64,000 nucleotides of DNA. Source: Zymomonas mobilis (lineage in GTDB: Bacteria > Pseudomonadota > Alphaproteobacteria > Sphingomonadales > Sphingomonadaceae). Where the stretch lies: NCBI RefSeq assembly GCF_006715975.1, contig NZ_VFOF01000001.1, positions 196,001 to 260,000 of the forward strand, given 5' to 3'. Position numbers and translations under genes: made by a program. Positions 17,839 to 26,840 of the stretch are shown in pieces. Each line of letters opens with the position of its first letter. Position 1 is the stretch's first letter. Below the pieces are notes generated by a model. The model saw only the letters and a list, made by a program, of their open reading frames with translations. It was not told the DNA's origin and did not search any database.

Positions 17839-18649
17839 TGCCACCGCAGAATTTAACCTGAATGATAAAGGGTTACTTCTGGGATATGGAATTTTCGACA
17901 CGGCTTTGGTGATTAATGAGAAAGTCGCTTATCGCCCAGCGCATCTTGAGAAATTAGCAGCAAGCTGTGCCGCCCTTTCTTTGCCGGTCGATCCTACGCG
18001 TTTTAGCGATATTATGGACGAAGCCGTTCGTGACCTTGATTTGGGCGTGTTGCGTATAACCGTGACCGGAGGCGTGGGACCAAGGGGGATGGCCTTTAGC
18101 CCAGAAGCCCAGCCCAATATTATTGTTTCCGCTGCCCCGCTTGCACCGACGGTATTTTGTCCTGAAATTCGGCTGACTTTGACGCCTGTGCGCCGGAACG
18201 AGACGTCTTTTACAGCACGTATCAAAACCCTGAATTATCTTGATGCTATTATGGCCGTGACCGAAGCCCATAATAAAGGTTTCGAAGATGCGCTGTTTTT
18301 AAATATGGCGGGTCATGTTGCCTGTGGCAGCACTGGCAATATTTTTATGGTCCGCGATGGCGGTTTGATTACCCCGCCCATTAGTGACGGCATTTTAGCG
18401 GGTGTTATGCGCGCCAATGTTATCCGTTTGGCAAAGGCGCGTAATATTCCAGTTGAAGAACGTTCAATCTCTTATAGCGAGCTGTTGGAAGCGGATGATG
18501 TGTTTTTAACCAATAGTTTGCGGGTGGTGAGTCAGGTCACCCAGATCGGGGATGTCATGATACCTCGTCGATCAAGTGCGTTGATTGCTTTGCTTGAATC
18601 GCTTGTTTTTGAAGAGATCAATTATTGCAGAGGAAAAGAGATAGATTAG
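17804..18649 (+). CDS. pabC: 4-amino-4-deoxychorismate lyase (class IV aminotransferase fold)
   Basis: A PLP-dependent fold-type IV enzyme of 281 residues that releases pyruvate from aminodeoxychorismate to give p-aminobenzoate. The N terminus PVWLNGAL and the block LLLGYGIFDT, the PLP-Lys region RIKTLNYLDAI and E-x-xxGN-type CGSTGNIFMV are typical. The chosen ATG 17804 has a strong GGAGGAGG 7-14 nt upstream, inside pabA; the in-frame ATG at 17783 lacks this. The 35-bp overlap with pabA indicates coupled translation. The D-amino acid transaminase group is the alternative, but the operon context favours PabC. Confidence 0.88.
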   Translation: MPVWLNGALAHNATAEFNLNDKGLLLGYGIFDTALVINEKVAYRPAHLEKLAASCAALSLPVDPTRFSDIMDEAVRDLDLGVLRITVTGGVGPRGMAFSPEAQPNIIVSAAPLAPTVFCPEIRLTLTPVRRNETSFTARIKTLNYLDAIMAVTEAHNKGFEDALFLNMAGHVACGSTGNIFMVRDGGLITPPISDGILAGVMRANVIRLAKARNIPVEERSISYSELLEADDVFLTNSLRVVSQVTQIGDVMIPRRSSALIALLESLVFEEINYCRGKEID

Positions 18650-18759
18650 TTATATATTACAATTTTAGATAATATATTTCTTTATTTTATCTTTTTTGAA
18701 AATTTTAATTATTTTTTCCTAAAAGAAAGTGATAGGTGGAATTATCTTCTTTCTTAATA

Positions 18760-18802
18760 TTACCTTTGGGTAAATTTTAAACTTTACCTTTTTGTAAACT
18801 TT
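18760..18802. promoter_or_regulatory. Tandem operator candidate for the Rrf2 regulator
   Basis: Two direct copies of TTACCTTTNNGTAAANTTT lie at 18760-18778 and 18784-18802, exactly 24 bp apart. Each is itself a partial palindrome (TTAC...GTAA). They lie 38-81 bp before the regulator start, where an autoregulatory site would be expected. No other binding element was recognised. Confidence 0.5.
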
Positions 18803-18840
18803 GTGGTAAAAGCTTTTCAGGGATAAGGAATCAGCGTTTT

Positions 18841-19278
18841 ATGCTCTCAATTTCGCAATCAACCGGTTATGCTGTTCTTGCGCTATCTGCGATCCATGCA
18901 GATGGCGAAAAGCTCACCATGGCTCGTGACATTGCCGAAAAAGCGAATATTCCGCGCCCTTATCTGACAAAGATTTTAGGTCGCTTGCAAGATGCCGGAC
19001 TTATTACCGCCAAGCGTGGACAGAATGGTGGTTTACGTTTGAACCGTCCGCCGGAATCTATTTCTGTTTTAGAAATTGTGAGGGCTATTGACGGTCAAGA
19101 CTGGGGCTGTGGCTGTTTTTTGGGCTTGCCGGGATGTTCGGATGAGCATCCTTGCCCGATGCATAGCTTTTGGCTGAAAACCCGTCCGGTTATTGAGCAG
19201 CAGTTGGAAAATCTGACCTTGGATAAAGCCAGACATTTTGCCGATGCTGGCTGGAAATTCCGCTCTGACAAAAGCTGA
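18841..19278 (+). CDS. Rrf2-family iron-sulfur transcriptional regulator (NsrR-like)
   Basis: A 145-residue winged-helix regulator. The N-terminal helix-turn-helix (about 24-56) includes IPRPYLTKILGRLQDAGLI, the RGQNGGLRL wing follows, and an Fe-S-type Cys cluster lies at Cys90, Cys92, Cys99 and Cys105. NsrR and IscR use three Cys in this region to bind [2Fe-2S] or [4Fe-4S]. Adjacency to hcp (65 bp downstream, same strand), a gene that NsrR-type regulators control in many proteobacteria, suggests a nitric-oxide sensor. IscR- or RsrR-like roles cannot be excluded. Tandem repeats upstream suggest autoregulation. Confidence 0.85.
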   Translation: MLSISQSTGYAVLALSAIHADGEKLTMARDIAEKANIPRPYLTKILGRLQDAGLITAKRGQNGGLRLNRPPESISVLEIVRAIDGQDWGCGCFLGLPGCSDEHPCPMHSFWLKTRPVIEQQLENLTLDKARHFADAGWKFRSDKS

Positions 19279-19343
19279 AGATCCGTTTTCCTGACCTCGA
19301 ATCTTTTCTGCATTGATGGGTAGGTTACGAAGAGGTTAATGCC

Positions 19344-20981
19344 ATGCTATGTTTTCAGTGTGAACAAACGCACAGCGGCACCGGCTGTGTTATTCGGGGT
19401 GTATGTAGTAAAACACCCGAAGTCGCAGCTATTCAGGATTTGCTGATTCTGGCGTCTTCCGGTCTGGCTTATGTCGCCAAAAAATTGCCTGACAGCTATG
19501 AAGTCGAGCAGAAAAAAGCGGCTTCTATGATTACGCAAGCGTTGTTTTCAACGGTAACCAATGTCAATTTCGATGCCGATATTTTATGCGACGCACTTTA
19601 TCATTTGGTTGATTTCCGTGACGCATTAAAAGCCAAGCTTCCAGAAAATATTGATCTTCCTTTGGCGGCTACGCTCGATTTTTCCCATGATCGCGAGGCC
19701 TTAGTCAAGCAGGGGGAGTTCTATGGCATTGAAAGTCGTCAAAAAGCCCTTGGTCAGGATATCAGCGGTCTACAGGAACTTCTGACCTATGGCATGAAAG
19801 GCATGGCGGCCTATGCCCATCACGCAGCCGTTCTTGATTATCGAGATGCCGATGTCGATAATTTCCTGTTGGAAGGGATGGCAGCCTTAACCGACCATGA
19901 TTTAGATGCGAATGCTTTATTAGCCGTCGTGATGCGTTGTGGTGAGGCTTCTTATAAAACGCTGGCTTTATTGGATAATGCCAATACTTCCTCCTTTGGG
20001 CATCCGGTGCCGACCACGGTTAAAATGGGCCCATCCAAGGGCAAGGCTATTTTGGTGTCTGGGCATGACTTGCTCGATATGAAAGAGCTGTTGGAGCAAA
20101 CCAAAGATACCGGTATAAAAATATATACCCATGGCGAGATGTTGCCTGCCCATGGTTATCCCGAATTGAATAAATATCCCCATCTGGCTGGTCATTATGG
20201 TGGCGCATGGATGCGGCAACGGCAGGAATTTATCAATTTCCCAGGCCCGATTGTCATGACCACCAATTGTTTGATGGAACCGAGAAAAGAATATGCGGGT
20301 CGTGTCTTTACCCGTGACTTGGTTGGTTGGCCCGGTTTGAGCCATCTTCCCGATCGTGATTTCTCGAAGGTCATTGAGGCGGCGCTTGAAAGCGAAGGCT
20401 TTACCGAAGATCAGGATAGCCGTTCCCATATCACCGGATTTGGTCATCAGACGGTTTTGAATTCTGCCGATGTTGTCGTTTCCGCAATCAAAAAGGGCGA
20501 TATCAAGCATTTCATGCTGGTCGGCGGTTGCGACGGTATCAAGAGCGGTCGCCATTATTTTACCGATATTGCCGAAAAAGCACCAAAAGATTGGGTTATC
20601 CTGACATTGGGTTGTGGTAAATTCCGCGTGACTGATCTTGATCTCGGTGAAATTGGTGGATTGCCCCGCCTTTTGGATATGGGGCAGTGCAATGATAGCT
20701 ATTCAGCTATTCGTGTGGCGTTGGCCTTGGCAGATGTCTTTGAGACTGATGTGAACAGCTTGCCCTTGTCACTTGTATTGTCATGGTATGAGCAAAAAGC
20801 GGTCTGTGTTTTATTGGCGCTTTTGCATTTGGGCGTGAAGGGTATCCGTTTAGGCCCGACGCTTCCGGCTTTCATCACGCCGAATATTCTGAAAATTTTG
20901 GTAGATAACTTCGATATTAAGCCAATCGGAGCTTCTGCTGAAGATGACTTGCAGGAAATTATGGCTGCCAAAGCCGCTTGA
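19344..20981 (+). CDS. hcp: Hydroxylamine reductase / hybrid-cluster protein
   Basis: A cytoplasmic hybrid-cluster protein of 545 residues that reduces hydroxylamine and, more relevantly, nitric oxide. The N-terminal cluster ligands are Cys3, Cys6, Cys15 and Cys21 (CX2CX8CX5C), the spacing of class I proteins, not the CX2CX11CX6C of enterobacteria. Hybrid-cluster ligands are recognisable in GEMLPAHGYPEL, TNCLMEP, GGCDGIKSGR, LGCGKFR and MGQCNDS. No hcr reductase gene follows, so the electron donor must be encoded elsewhere. Likely co-regulated with the Rrf2 gene upstream. Confidence 0.95.
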   Translation: MLCFQCEQTHSGTGCVIRGVCSKTPEVAAIQDLLILASSGLAYVAKKLPDSYEVEQKKAASMITQALFSTVTNVNFDADILCDALYHLVDFRDALKAKLPENIDLPLAATLDFSHDREALVKQGEFYGIESRQKALGQDISGLQELLTYGMKGMAAYAHHAAVLDYRDADVDNFLLEGMAALTDHDLDANALLAVVMRCGEASYKTLALLDNANTSSFGHPVPTTVKMGPSKGKAILVSGHDLLDMKELLEQTKDTGIKIYTHGEMLPAHGYPELNKYPHLAGHYGGAWMRQRQEFINFPGPIVMTTNCLMEPRKEYAGRVFTRDLVGWPGLSHLPDRDFSKVIEAALESEGFTEDQDSRSHITGFGHQTVLNSADVVVSAIKKGDIKHFMLVGGCDGIKSGRHYFTDIAEKAPKDWVILTLGCGKFRVTDLDLGEIGGLPRLLDMGQCNDSYSAIRVALALADVFETDVNSLPLSLVLSWYEQKAVCVLLALLHLGVKGIRLGPTLPAFITPNILKILVDNFDIKPIGASAEDDLQEIMAAKAA

Positions 20982-21010
20982 TACGATCTGTTTTGGATTT
21001 GCAATAAAGG

Positions 21011-21036
21011 AAGAGGGGAGCCAAGGCTTCCCTCTT
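21011..21036 (+). terminator. Terminator hairpin after hcp
   Basis: AAGAGGGGAGCC (21011-21022) pairs with GGCTTCCCTCTT (21025-21036) over 12 bp with one G-U pair. There is no clear T tract, so the termination role is moderately supported. Confidence 0.55.
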
Positions 21037-21262
21037 CTGTATGGGACGTTTGTGCGGGCTGTTTTAAGAAATGCGATTATAGACGCTGCGCAAATTTTAG
21101 CGTGAATGCTGGGGTATTTTTCTTATGGTAGCGTGTTCTTGAATGAAATTTGCGTCGTAGAAGCTTAAATTCAGTTATATAAAGGCATTATCTTAAAAAA
21201 CTTGTTTCCTGATAAAAGGTTATTTCTGTAATCCTCTCGGGAATCATTTGGGAGGCCAGAAA

Positions 21263-22330
21263 ATGAAAACCGAAATTCCATATTACAATCCTGAATTAAG
21301 TTATGAAGATAACTATAAAGAGGGCCCTTTTGGCTATTTCGCAGACATTGTTGAAAAGCCCAATCCTGATTTTGTGGTTCCGGTAAAAGAGACGGTTTCT
21401 TTTCTGGGTTGTCCGGTTGATTTACCTTTCGGTATTCCAGCAGGCCCGTTGTTGAATAGCCGCTATATCAAGGCGGCCTTCCATGCAGGTTTTGATCTTT
21501 GTGTTTACAAGACGGTCAGAACGCAAGAGCATAAAAGTCACCCTTTGCCGAATGTTCTGGCCATTCATCCCGAAGACGGATTGAGTGCCGATTGTGAACC
21601 CGTATTGGCCGACACCCGTTATACGCAGCCTTTATCCATTACCAATTCCTTTGGTGTGCCTTCCTTTAATCCAGAAATCTGGCAGCCGGATATGGAAGAG
21701 GCCGTAAAGAGCGCTTCTGCTCATCAGGTTATGATCGGTAGTTTCCAAGGCACGCGCGGCAAGGGCAAAATCGAGGAAGATTACGCCTTGGCTGCCCGTA
21801 TGGTCGCAGAAACGGGTGCTCCTGTTTTGGAAGCGAATTTGAGTTGCCCCAATGAAGGGGTAAATAGTCTTTTATGTTTTGATGCGGCGTTGGTTCAGAA
21901 GATTGTTGAAGCCATTAAAAATGCCGTGCCGGATCGTCCTTTGCTGATTAAAACCGCTTATTTTAAAGACAATAAAAAGCTGGAAGAGCTGGTCGATAAG
22001 GTTGGTCATTTGGTCAATGGATTTAGCACCATCAATACTTTGAGTGCGCGTCCGTTGGATGAAAAAGGTCAGCCAGCTTTGTCTGCCAATCGTCCCGAAG
22101 GCGGCGTCTGTGGTGATGCTATCCGTTGGGCAGGTTCGGAAATGGTGCAGCGTTTGGCAAAGTTCCGTCAGGAAAAAGATCTCGATTATGCCATTGTCGG
22201 GGTTGGCGGCGTGAATAAGCCAGAGCATTACAAAGCCTATATCGAGGCAGGCGCCAACGCTGTGATGACGGCTACTGGATCTATGTGGAATCCGCATTTG
22301 GCAGAAGAAACCAAGAAGTTTTTGGCATAA
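21263..22330 (+). CDS. Dihydroorotate dehydrogenase-family flavoprotein
   Basis: A cytoplasmic FMN-binding TIM-barrel protein of 355 residues in the dihydroorotate oxidase/dihydropyrimidine dehydrogenase family. FGIPAGPLLNS (56-66), ITNSFGVPS, EANLSCPN (190-197, with the catalytic Cys position of class 1 enzymes), LIKTAYF and VGVGGV follow in order. Class 1 enzymes use soluble acceptors. ATG 21263 is preferred because GGGAGG lies 9-14 nt upstream; the in-frame TTG at 21248 overlaps that ribosome site. Whether this is the main pyrimidine-biosynthetic PyrD or a specialised paralogue is not decidable here, so no symbol is given. Confidence 0.82.
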   Translation: MKTEIPYYNPELSYEDNYKEGPFGYFADIVEKPNPDFVVPVKETVSFLGCPVDLPFGIPAGPLLNSRYIKAAFHAGFDLCVYKTVRTQEHKSHPLPNVLAIHPEDGLSADCEPVLADTRYTQPLSITNSFGVPSFNPEIWQPDMEEAVKSASAHQVMIGSFQGTRGKGKIEEDYALAARMVAETGAPVLEANLSCPNEGVNSLLCFDAALVQKIVEAIKNAVPDRPLLIKTAYFKDNKKLEELVDKVGHLVNGFSTINTLSARPLDEKGQPALSANRPEGGVCGDAIRWAGSEMVQRLAKFRQEKDLDYAIVGVGGVNKPEHYKAYIEAGANAVMTATGSMWNPHLAEETKKFLA

Positions 22331-22372
22331 GTGAGAAATTCAGCTTTGGCCTTGAGTAAGGCTTTAGCCGTT

Positions 22373-22388
22373 TATTTCACGTGAAACA
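22373..22388. promoter_or_regulatory. parS-like ParB-binding site 1
   Basis: TATTTCACGTGAAACA matches the near-universal chromosomal parS sequence TGTTTCACGTGAAACA at 15 of 16 positions. It lies in the intergenic gap before rarA. A second near-perfect site lies 2.2 kb downstream, which supports function. Confidence 0.75.
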
Positions 22389-22586
22389 AAGGAGGCAGTG
22401 CCGTAAAGGGGCTGCCTTTGTTGTGTAGGGTCTTCTATGATTTTATTCAGGATAGGATGTAAGCCTAGGTCGTTTTTAGTCGGTTTGATGTTTTAGAGAA
22501 GTCAGGGCAAGAATGGCGCTTATTTTGTCTTGAAAAAGTGATTGCAGGAATAGCCATGAGGGGCGTCTTTCCTGTATGATTTGGAA

Positions 22587-23924
22587 ATGGATGACTTTTT
22601 CAATTCTGTAGAGAAGCCTTCGGTTTTTGATGGCGAAGGGCAACCTGTGACCAAAGATAGACCTTTGGCAGATATTTTGCGTCCTAAGCAGTTGAACGAC
22701 GTTATCGGGCAAGAACATGTTACCGGAAAAAACGGTATTATTGGCCGGATGGTCGCAGCGGGACGATTGTCATCCATGATTTTATGGGGCCCGCCCGGAA
22801 CCGGAAAAACCAGCATTGCCCGATTATTGGCAGAGCAGGTTGATATGCGCTTCGAGATGGCTTCAGCCATTTTTTCGGGTGTCGCCGATCTCAAAAAGAT
22901 TTTTCATCAGGCCGAAAATAACCGGAGAGCAGGGCATCAGACCTTGCTTTTTATTGATGAGATTCATCGTTTTAATAAAGGCCAGCAAGACAGCTTTTTG
23001 CCTTATATTGAAGGCGGCACTTTTGTTTTAGTCGGGGCAACGACTGAAAATCCGTCTTTTGCTTTGAATGCCGCGTTATTGTCCCGTGCCCAAGTCGTGA
23101 CGTTAAATCGTCTGGATGAAAAGGCTTTGGCATTGTTGTTGAAAAGGGCAGAACAGAGTTCTGGTTGTTCTTTGCCTGTCGATAAAGATGCCAGAAAAGC
23201 TTTGATCGCTTCGGCGGATGGGGATGGGCGATTTTTGCTTAATCAGGCTGAAATTTTGTTTTCGATGAAGCTTGAAAACAAATTATCGACCTCAGATTTG
23301 GCGCAGATTCTGCAAAAGAGAATGGCGATTTATGACAAGGATCGTGACGGCCATTATAATTTAATATCGGCGCTTCATAAATCTGTTCGGGGGTCAGACC
23401 CACAGGCTGCGCTTTATTATTTATCGCGGATGTTGGTGGCCGGAGAAGACCCGCTCTATCTGTTGCGTCGTCTGACCCGTATGGCCAATGAAGAAGTCGG
23501 TTTGGCTGATCCCCGTGCGATGGAGCAATGTATTGCGGCAAAGGAAACTTATCAGCTTTTAGGGGCACCTGAAGGGGAATTGGCGATTGCCCAAGCTTGT
23601 GTCTATGTCGCGACTGCCCCGAAATCGAATGCGATTTATAAAGCCTATAATCAGGCGATGAAGCTGGCCAAAGAAAGTGGGTCAGTGATGCCGCCATCGA
23701 ATATTTTGAATGCCCCCACCGATTTGATGAAAAAACAAGGCTATGGGGAAGGGTATCATTATGACCATGATATGCCGGATGCCTTTTCTGGCGATAATTA
23801 CTGGCCAGATAAATTGCCAAAGGTAGAGCTTTATACGCCAACCATGCGTGGGCATGAGAAACGGATTGCCGAGCGATTGGCCTATTGGGATGAGCTGCGG
23901 AAAAAGAGAAAGTCATCGAAGTAA
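22587..23924 (+). CDS. rarA: Replication-associated recombination protein A (MgsA/WRNIP1 family)
   Basis: A AAA+ ATPase of 445 residues acting at stalled replication forks with SSB and RecA. Walker A GPPGTGKT is at 68-75, Walker B with FIDEIHRFN at 123-130, sensor-1 VGATTENPSF follows, and the conserved C-terminal region (KSVRGSDPQAALYYL, NEEVGLADPRA, PPSNILNAPT) is complete. ATG 22587 was chosen; a TTG two codons earlier is also possible and the ribosome site is weak. The gene lies between two parS-like sites. Confidence 0.93.
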   Translation: MDDFFNSVEKPSVFDGEGQPVTKDRPLADILRPKQLNDVIGQEHVTGKNGIIGRMVAAGRLSSMILWGPPGTGKTSIARLLAEQVDMRFEMASAIFSGVADLKKIFHQAENNRRAGHQTLLFIDEIHRFNKGQQDSFLPYIEGGTFVLVGATTENPSFALNAALLSRAQVVTLNRLDEKALALLLKRAEQSSGCSLPVDKDARKALIASADGDGRFLLNQAEILFSMKLENKLSTSDLAQILQKRMAIYDKDRDGHYNLISALHKSVRGSDPQAALYYLSRMLVAGEDPLYLLRRLTRMANEEVGLADPRAMEQCIAAKETYQLLGAPEGELAIAQACVYVATAPKSNAIYKAYNQAMKLAKESGSVMPPSNILNAPTDLMKKQGYGEGYHYDHDMPDAFSGDNYWPDKLPKVELYTPTMRGHEKRIAERLAYWDELRKKRKSSK

Positions 23925-24120
23925 AAGATAACGGGAAGAATTTATCCGTTTTTTGAAGAAATCAGAGCCGCTTTAAGATGGGGATATGATGTATGCTGTA
24001 AATTAAAGCTTGGGTTTTACGGAACAAAAATGGCTAAATTTACTTATAACTCTTAATAGATAAGGCTTTTGTCGAGTGCATTTTTTGGCAGAGGCTCTCA
24101 AAAATTAAGGGGTGCTTATT

Positions 24121-24453
24121 ATGTCCCATGAAAAGTTGGAAGTGTCTGTCGGAATAAGACATCGTATGGCCGCGGAAATTATGGATCATATGAATTATAT
24201 GGTCGATGATCCTGAACAGCCTTCCATCAAGCCGACCAATGCGATCGAGCATATCTTTTTATATGAAGATAGCGGGTCGGTCATTGCCGAGATTCCTTTA
24301 ATCTTTAAGGGAGAGGCGGGGCGCGTGCTTTTTGATGTATCGAATAACCGACTTCTCCATAGCGATATCAAGCATAGCCAGTTGAAAGAGATCATTGCTC
24401 ATAAGCTGCCTGATTTCAGAGAAGAGCTTTTGGAATATTTTAGCGAAAACTGA
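24121..24453 (+). CDS. Conserved small protein, unknown function
   Basis: A 110-residue soluble, acidic protein with no signal peptide or membrane segment. ATG 24121 is preceded by AAGGGG (about 9-14 nt upstream), supporting translation. It contains a His/Met-rich N-terminal helix (RHRMAAEIMDHMNYM) and ends in a charged helix. I do not recognise the family. The gene stands alone between rarA and the HerA-like gene. Confidence 0.6.
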   Translation: MSHEKLEVSVGIRHRMAAEIMDHMNYMVDDPEQPSIKPTNAIEHIFLYEDSGSVIAEIPLIFKGEAGRVLFDVSNNRLLHSDIKHSQLKEIIAHKLPDFREELLEYFSEN

Positions 24454-24770
24454 TGCGTTATTTGAGCTGGAAGTTGGGCAAGGCCTTTAAGAGGTTGTCT
24501 GGCTTCCGGTAGGCTGCGTTTAATGTCGCGATAGTGATTTTGGTAGGCTCGTTTCGTTTTTCGAAAAAGACAGCCGAAATGTTTCACGTGAAATAGAAAT
24601 CGCGTGACCTTTGTAAAAGATTTGTATGAAGGCGCGTGGTTGGTAAGCGTTGAGCGGGGTTTGTAGATTATTGCCGTCTGATATCGATTTATAGCAGGGC
24701 GCTTGTATAGGTTATCTGCTCATCTGTTTTGTAGTCGGGCTGTAATCATTATACAGCCCATTTGGGGATG
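24454..24770. other. Intergenic region holding parS-like site 2
   Basis: 317 bp between convergent genes. Apart from the parS-like site at 24580-24595 I saw only weak inverted repeats and no ORF with coding character. Confidence 0.5.
24580..24595. promoter_or_regulatory. parS-like ParB-binding site 2
   Basis: TGTTTCACGTGAAATA matches the parS consensus at 15 of 16 positions, with a single C-to-T change in the right arm. It lies in a gap between convergent genes, about 2.2 kb from site 1. Confidence 0.75.
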
Positions 24771-26243
24771 TTAGGAAGCTGTTCCTGTTGTCCAGCCTAG
24801 CGTTGGAAGCGTAATGCTGCGCCGTCCTCCGAAGTCCGTTCTGATCGTGATGATGCCTTTATCTTCCATATAGCCGATCAGGCGTCTTGCGCGTCCCGAT
24901 GAGCGCGTACCGTAGATGCGGGCAATCATATCATCATCAGGGCAGGGCGCGTTGTCCTTCGCGGTTTTTGCCAAGAAGAGAAAGACCGCTTGAATATCCT
25001 CTTCCAGAATAGCGGCGGTTTTGAGTGCCGGTTGCCAAAGGTCATCTTCTAGATCGTCGCTGGTCAGACCTGCTTTTGCCATAGCCAGTCTTTTAGTGAA
25101 GGCGGTTAAGTCTAATGGCGGCGTTGATAGGCCATGCATCCGGCAGCCGATCGTAAATTCAGGATAAAGCAGATTGGGCTGGCGATAGGCATTTTCTTCT
25201 TCTGCGACGATGCTAGAAAGCAATGCGTCGATCAGCGCTTCTTTCTGGCTGTTATCCACCGGATTTTCGGCGGCCTGTTCAGCGGCGATCTTTGCCTCCT
25301 CTTCCTTTTCTTTTTGCAGCAAATCCATCAGCTGACTGGATGAAGGGGGCGGTGGTGGTTCAGGAGAGGCCAAGGGTAACGCGGGCTCTTCTGGTTCCGA
25401 AAAGAGAAGGTCTTCGGGATTGCCGTGTTTGCTATCCGGAAGCGGCATCAGTTTGAAACCGCCAGTTCGGCTTTTGGTTTCGACTTCACCAATTTTGACC
25501 GCGACAGGGCGGCGGCAAAGCGCAGGACCTAACGCCAAAAAATGACCGCGTTCGAGATCGCGGATGCTTTCTGCTTGTCTTCTGTCCATACCGAGAAGGT
25601 CGGCTGCCCGTGCCATGTCGATATCGAGGAAGGTGCGTCCCATTAAAAAATTGGAGGCTTCTGCGGCGACATTCTTAGCAAGCTTGGCTAGTCGTTGCGT
25701 GGCGATAACACCGGCAAGACCGCGTTTTCGACCACGACACATCAGGTTCGTCATGGCGGCCAGTGACAAGCGGCGTGCATCATCAGAGACTTCACCTGCT
25801 TGGGCAGGGGCAAATATTTGGGCTTCATCAACGACGACAATAGCCGGATACCAATGATCGCGCGGGGCATCGAATAGCGTTGCCAGAAACCATGCTGCGC
25901 ATTTCATTTGATTATCGACGTCCAGCCCTTCGAGATTAAGGACAACTGAAACGCGATGTTCCCGAATACGCTGTGCCAGAACGCGGATTTCGGCTTCATT
26001 ATAGGCAGCTGCCTCAACCGCGACATGATTAAATCGGTCTGCCAAAGTGACGAAGTCGCCTTCGGGATCAATGACGATCTGTTGAACGAAACGGGCGCTT
26101 TTTTCTAGCATCCGTCTCAGCAGATGGGATTTACCGGAACCGGAGTTGCCCTGAACCAGCAATCTTGTCGCCAGCAATTCTTCGAGATCCATCGGGACAA
26201 CCTGTCCTTTTGAATCTTTTCCCATGTCGATCATCACAGTCAT
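24771..26243 (-). CDS. HerA/DUF87-like ATPase
   Basis: A soluble P-loop ATPase of 490 residues in the HerA/FtsK-like superfamily. Walker A GNSGSGKS is at 32-39, Walker B IVVVDEAQIFAP at about 135, and ATQRLAKLAKNVAAEASN a little later is the typical conserved block after it. The region about 285-340 is Pro/Glu-rich and probably disordered; the C terminus looks helical and winged-helix-like (DDMIARIYGTRSSGRARRLIGY). HerA-type enzymes pump or process DNA, but no NurA nuclease gene is adjacent. ATG 26243 was chosen over the longer frame at 26279, whose extra 12 residues look unconserved. Confidence 0.78.
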   Translation of the reverse strand: MTVMIDMGKDSKGQVVPMDLEELLATRLLVQGNSGSGKSHLLRRMLEKSARFVQQIVIDPEGDFVTLADRFNHVAVEAAAYNEAEIRVLAQRIREHRVSVVLNLEGLDVDNQMKCAAWFLATLFDAPRDHWYPAIVVVDEAQIFAPAQAGEVSDDARRLSLAAMTNLMCRGRKRGLAGVIATQRLAKLAKNVAAEASNFLMGRTFLDIDMARAADLLGMDRRQAESIRDLERGHFLALGPALCRRPVAVKIGEVETKSRTGGFKLMPLPDSKHGNPEDLLFSEPEEPALPLASPEPPPPPSSSQLMDLLQKEKEEEAKIAAEQAAENPVDNSQKEALIDALLSSIVAEEENAYRQPNLLYPEFTIGCRMHGLSTPPLDLTAFTKRLAMAKAGLTSDDLEDDLWQPALKTAAILEEDIQAVFLFLAKTAKDNAPCPDDDMIARIYGTRSSGRARRLIGYMEDKGIITIRTDFGGRRSITLPTLGWTTGTAS

Positions 26244-26366
26244 GCGGCATCTTTGAGCAAGGCTTGTCCTTTTCTGCAAGGGCAGATCGGTAAAAAACAG
26301 ATGAATGAAGCAATAAATGAGGAAAGGATCAGAACCTTTCCTTATTTATGGTCGGTAGAATGAAGA

Positions 26367-26840
26367 TTAATTGGCTACGGCGGCAATTTTGCCATCTACG
26401 GCACGACGGGCATCTTCTGGTGCGAGAGCCACCAATACGCCACGTTGTCCGCCATTGATAAAGATTTTTTCAGCCTGAAAAGCGGATTCATCGAAAATAA
26501 CCGGAACGCGTTTTTTCTGACCGAAAGGGCTGATGCCGCCAACATGATAGCCCGTCATCCGTTCGGCATCGACGGGTTTAATCATATTGGCAGATTTCCC
26601 CCCTGCGGCGGCAGCCAGTTTTTTCATTGAAACTTCGTGATTGACCTGCACGACAACGCAGACCGGCTTGCCATCGACTTCGGTCATCAGGGTTTTGTAA
26701 ACGATCTCGGCTGGTTGCTGGAGCGCTTCTGCGGCCTGTAATCCAGCGGCTTGCGCATTAGGATCATATTCATAAGGATGAACGGTAAAAGCAATGCCTG
26801 CCTTTGCAAGAAAAGCCGTTCCACGTGTTTTCTTAGTCAT
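26367..26840 (-). CDS. ybaK: Cys-tRNA(Pro)/Cys-tRNA(Cys) deacylase YbaK/EbsC family
   Basis: A cytoplasmic trans-editing enzyme of 157 residues that hydrolyses Cys mischarged on tRNA-Pro. The YbaK fold is recognised from TAFLAKAGIAFTVHPYEYD at the N terminus, the invariant YKTL motif with its functional Lys (EIVYKTLM, about 47-54), and GGISPFGQKKR (101-111). The length is typical. It lies about 340 bp from tRNA-Cys; the closeness may be coincidence. Confidence 0.9.
   Translation of the reverse strand: MTKKTRGTAFLAKAGIAFTVHPYEYDPNAQAAGLQAAEALQQPAEIVYKTLMTEVDGKPVCVVVQVNHEVSMKKLAAAAGGKSANMIKPVDAERMTGYHVGGISPFGQKKRVPVIFDESAFQAEKIFINGGQRGVLVALAPEDARRAVDGKIAAVAN

Noticed and set aside
23239-23916. 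Antisense ORF (225 codons) over rarA
   Set aside because: It is a shadow of a strongly conserved gene, with no ribosome site or recognisable domain.
26820-26840. CCACGTG core near the ybaK start as a third parS
   Set aside because: The flanks (GTTCCACGTGTTTTC) do not fit the parS palindrome on the right arm.
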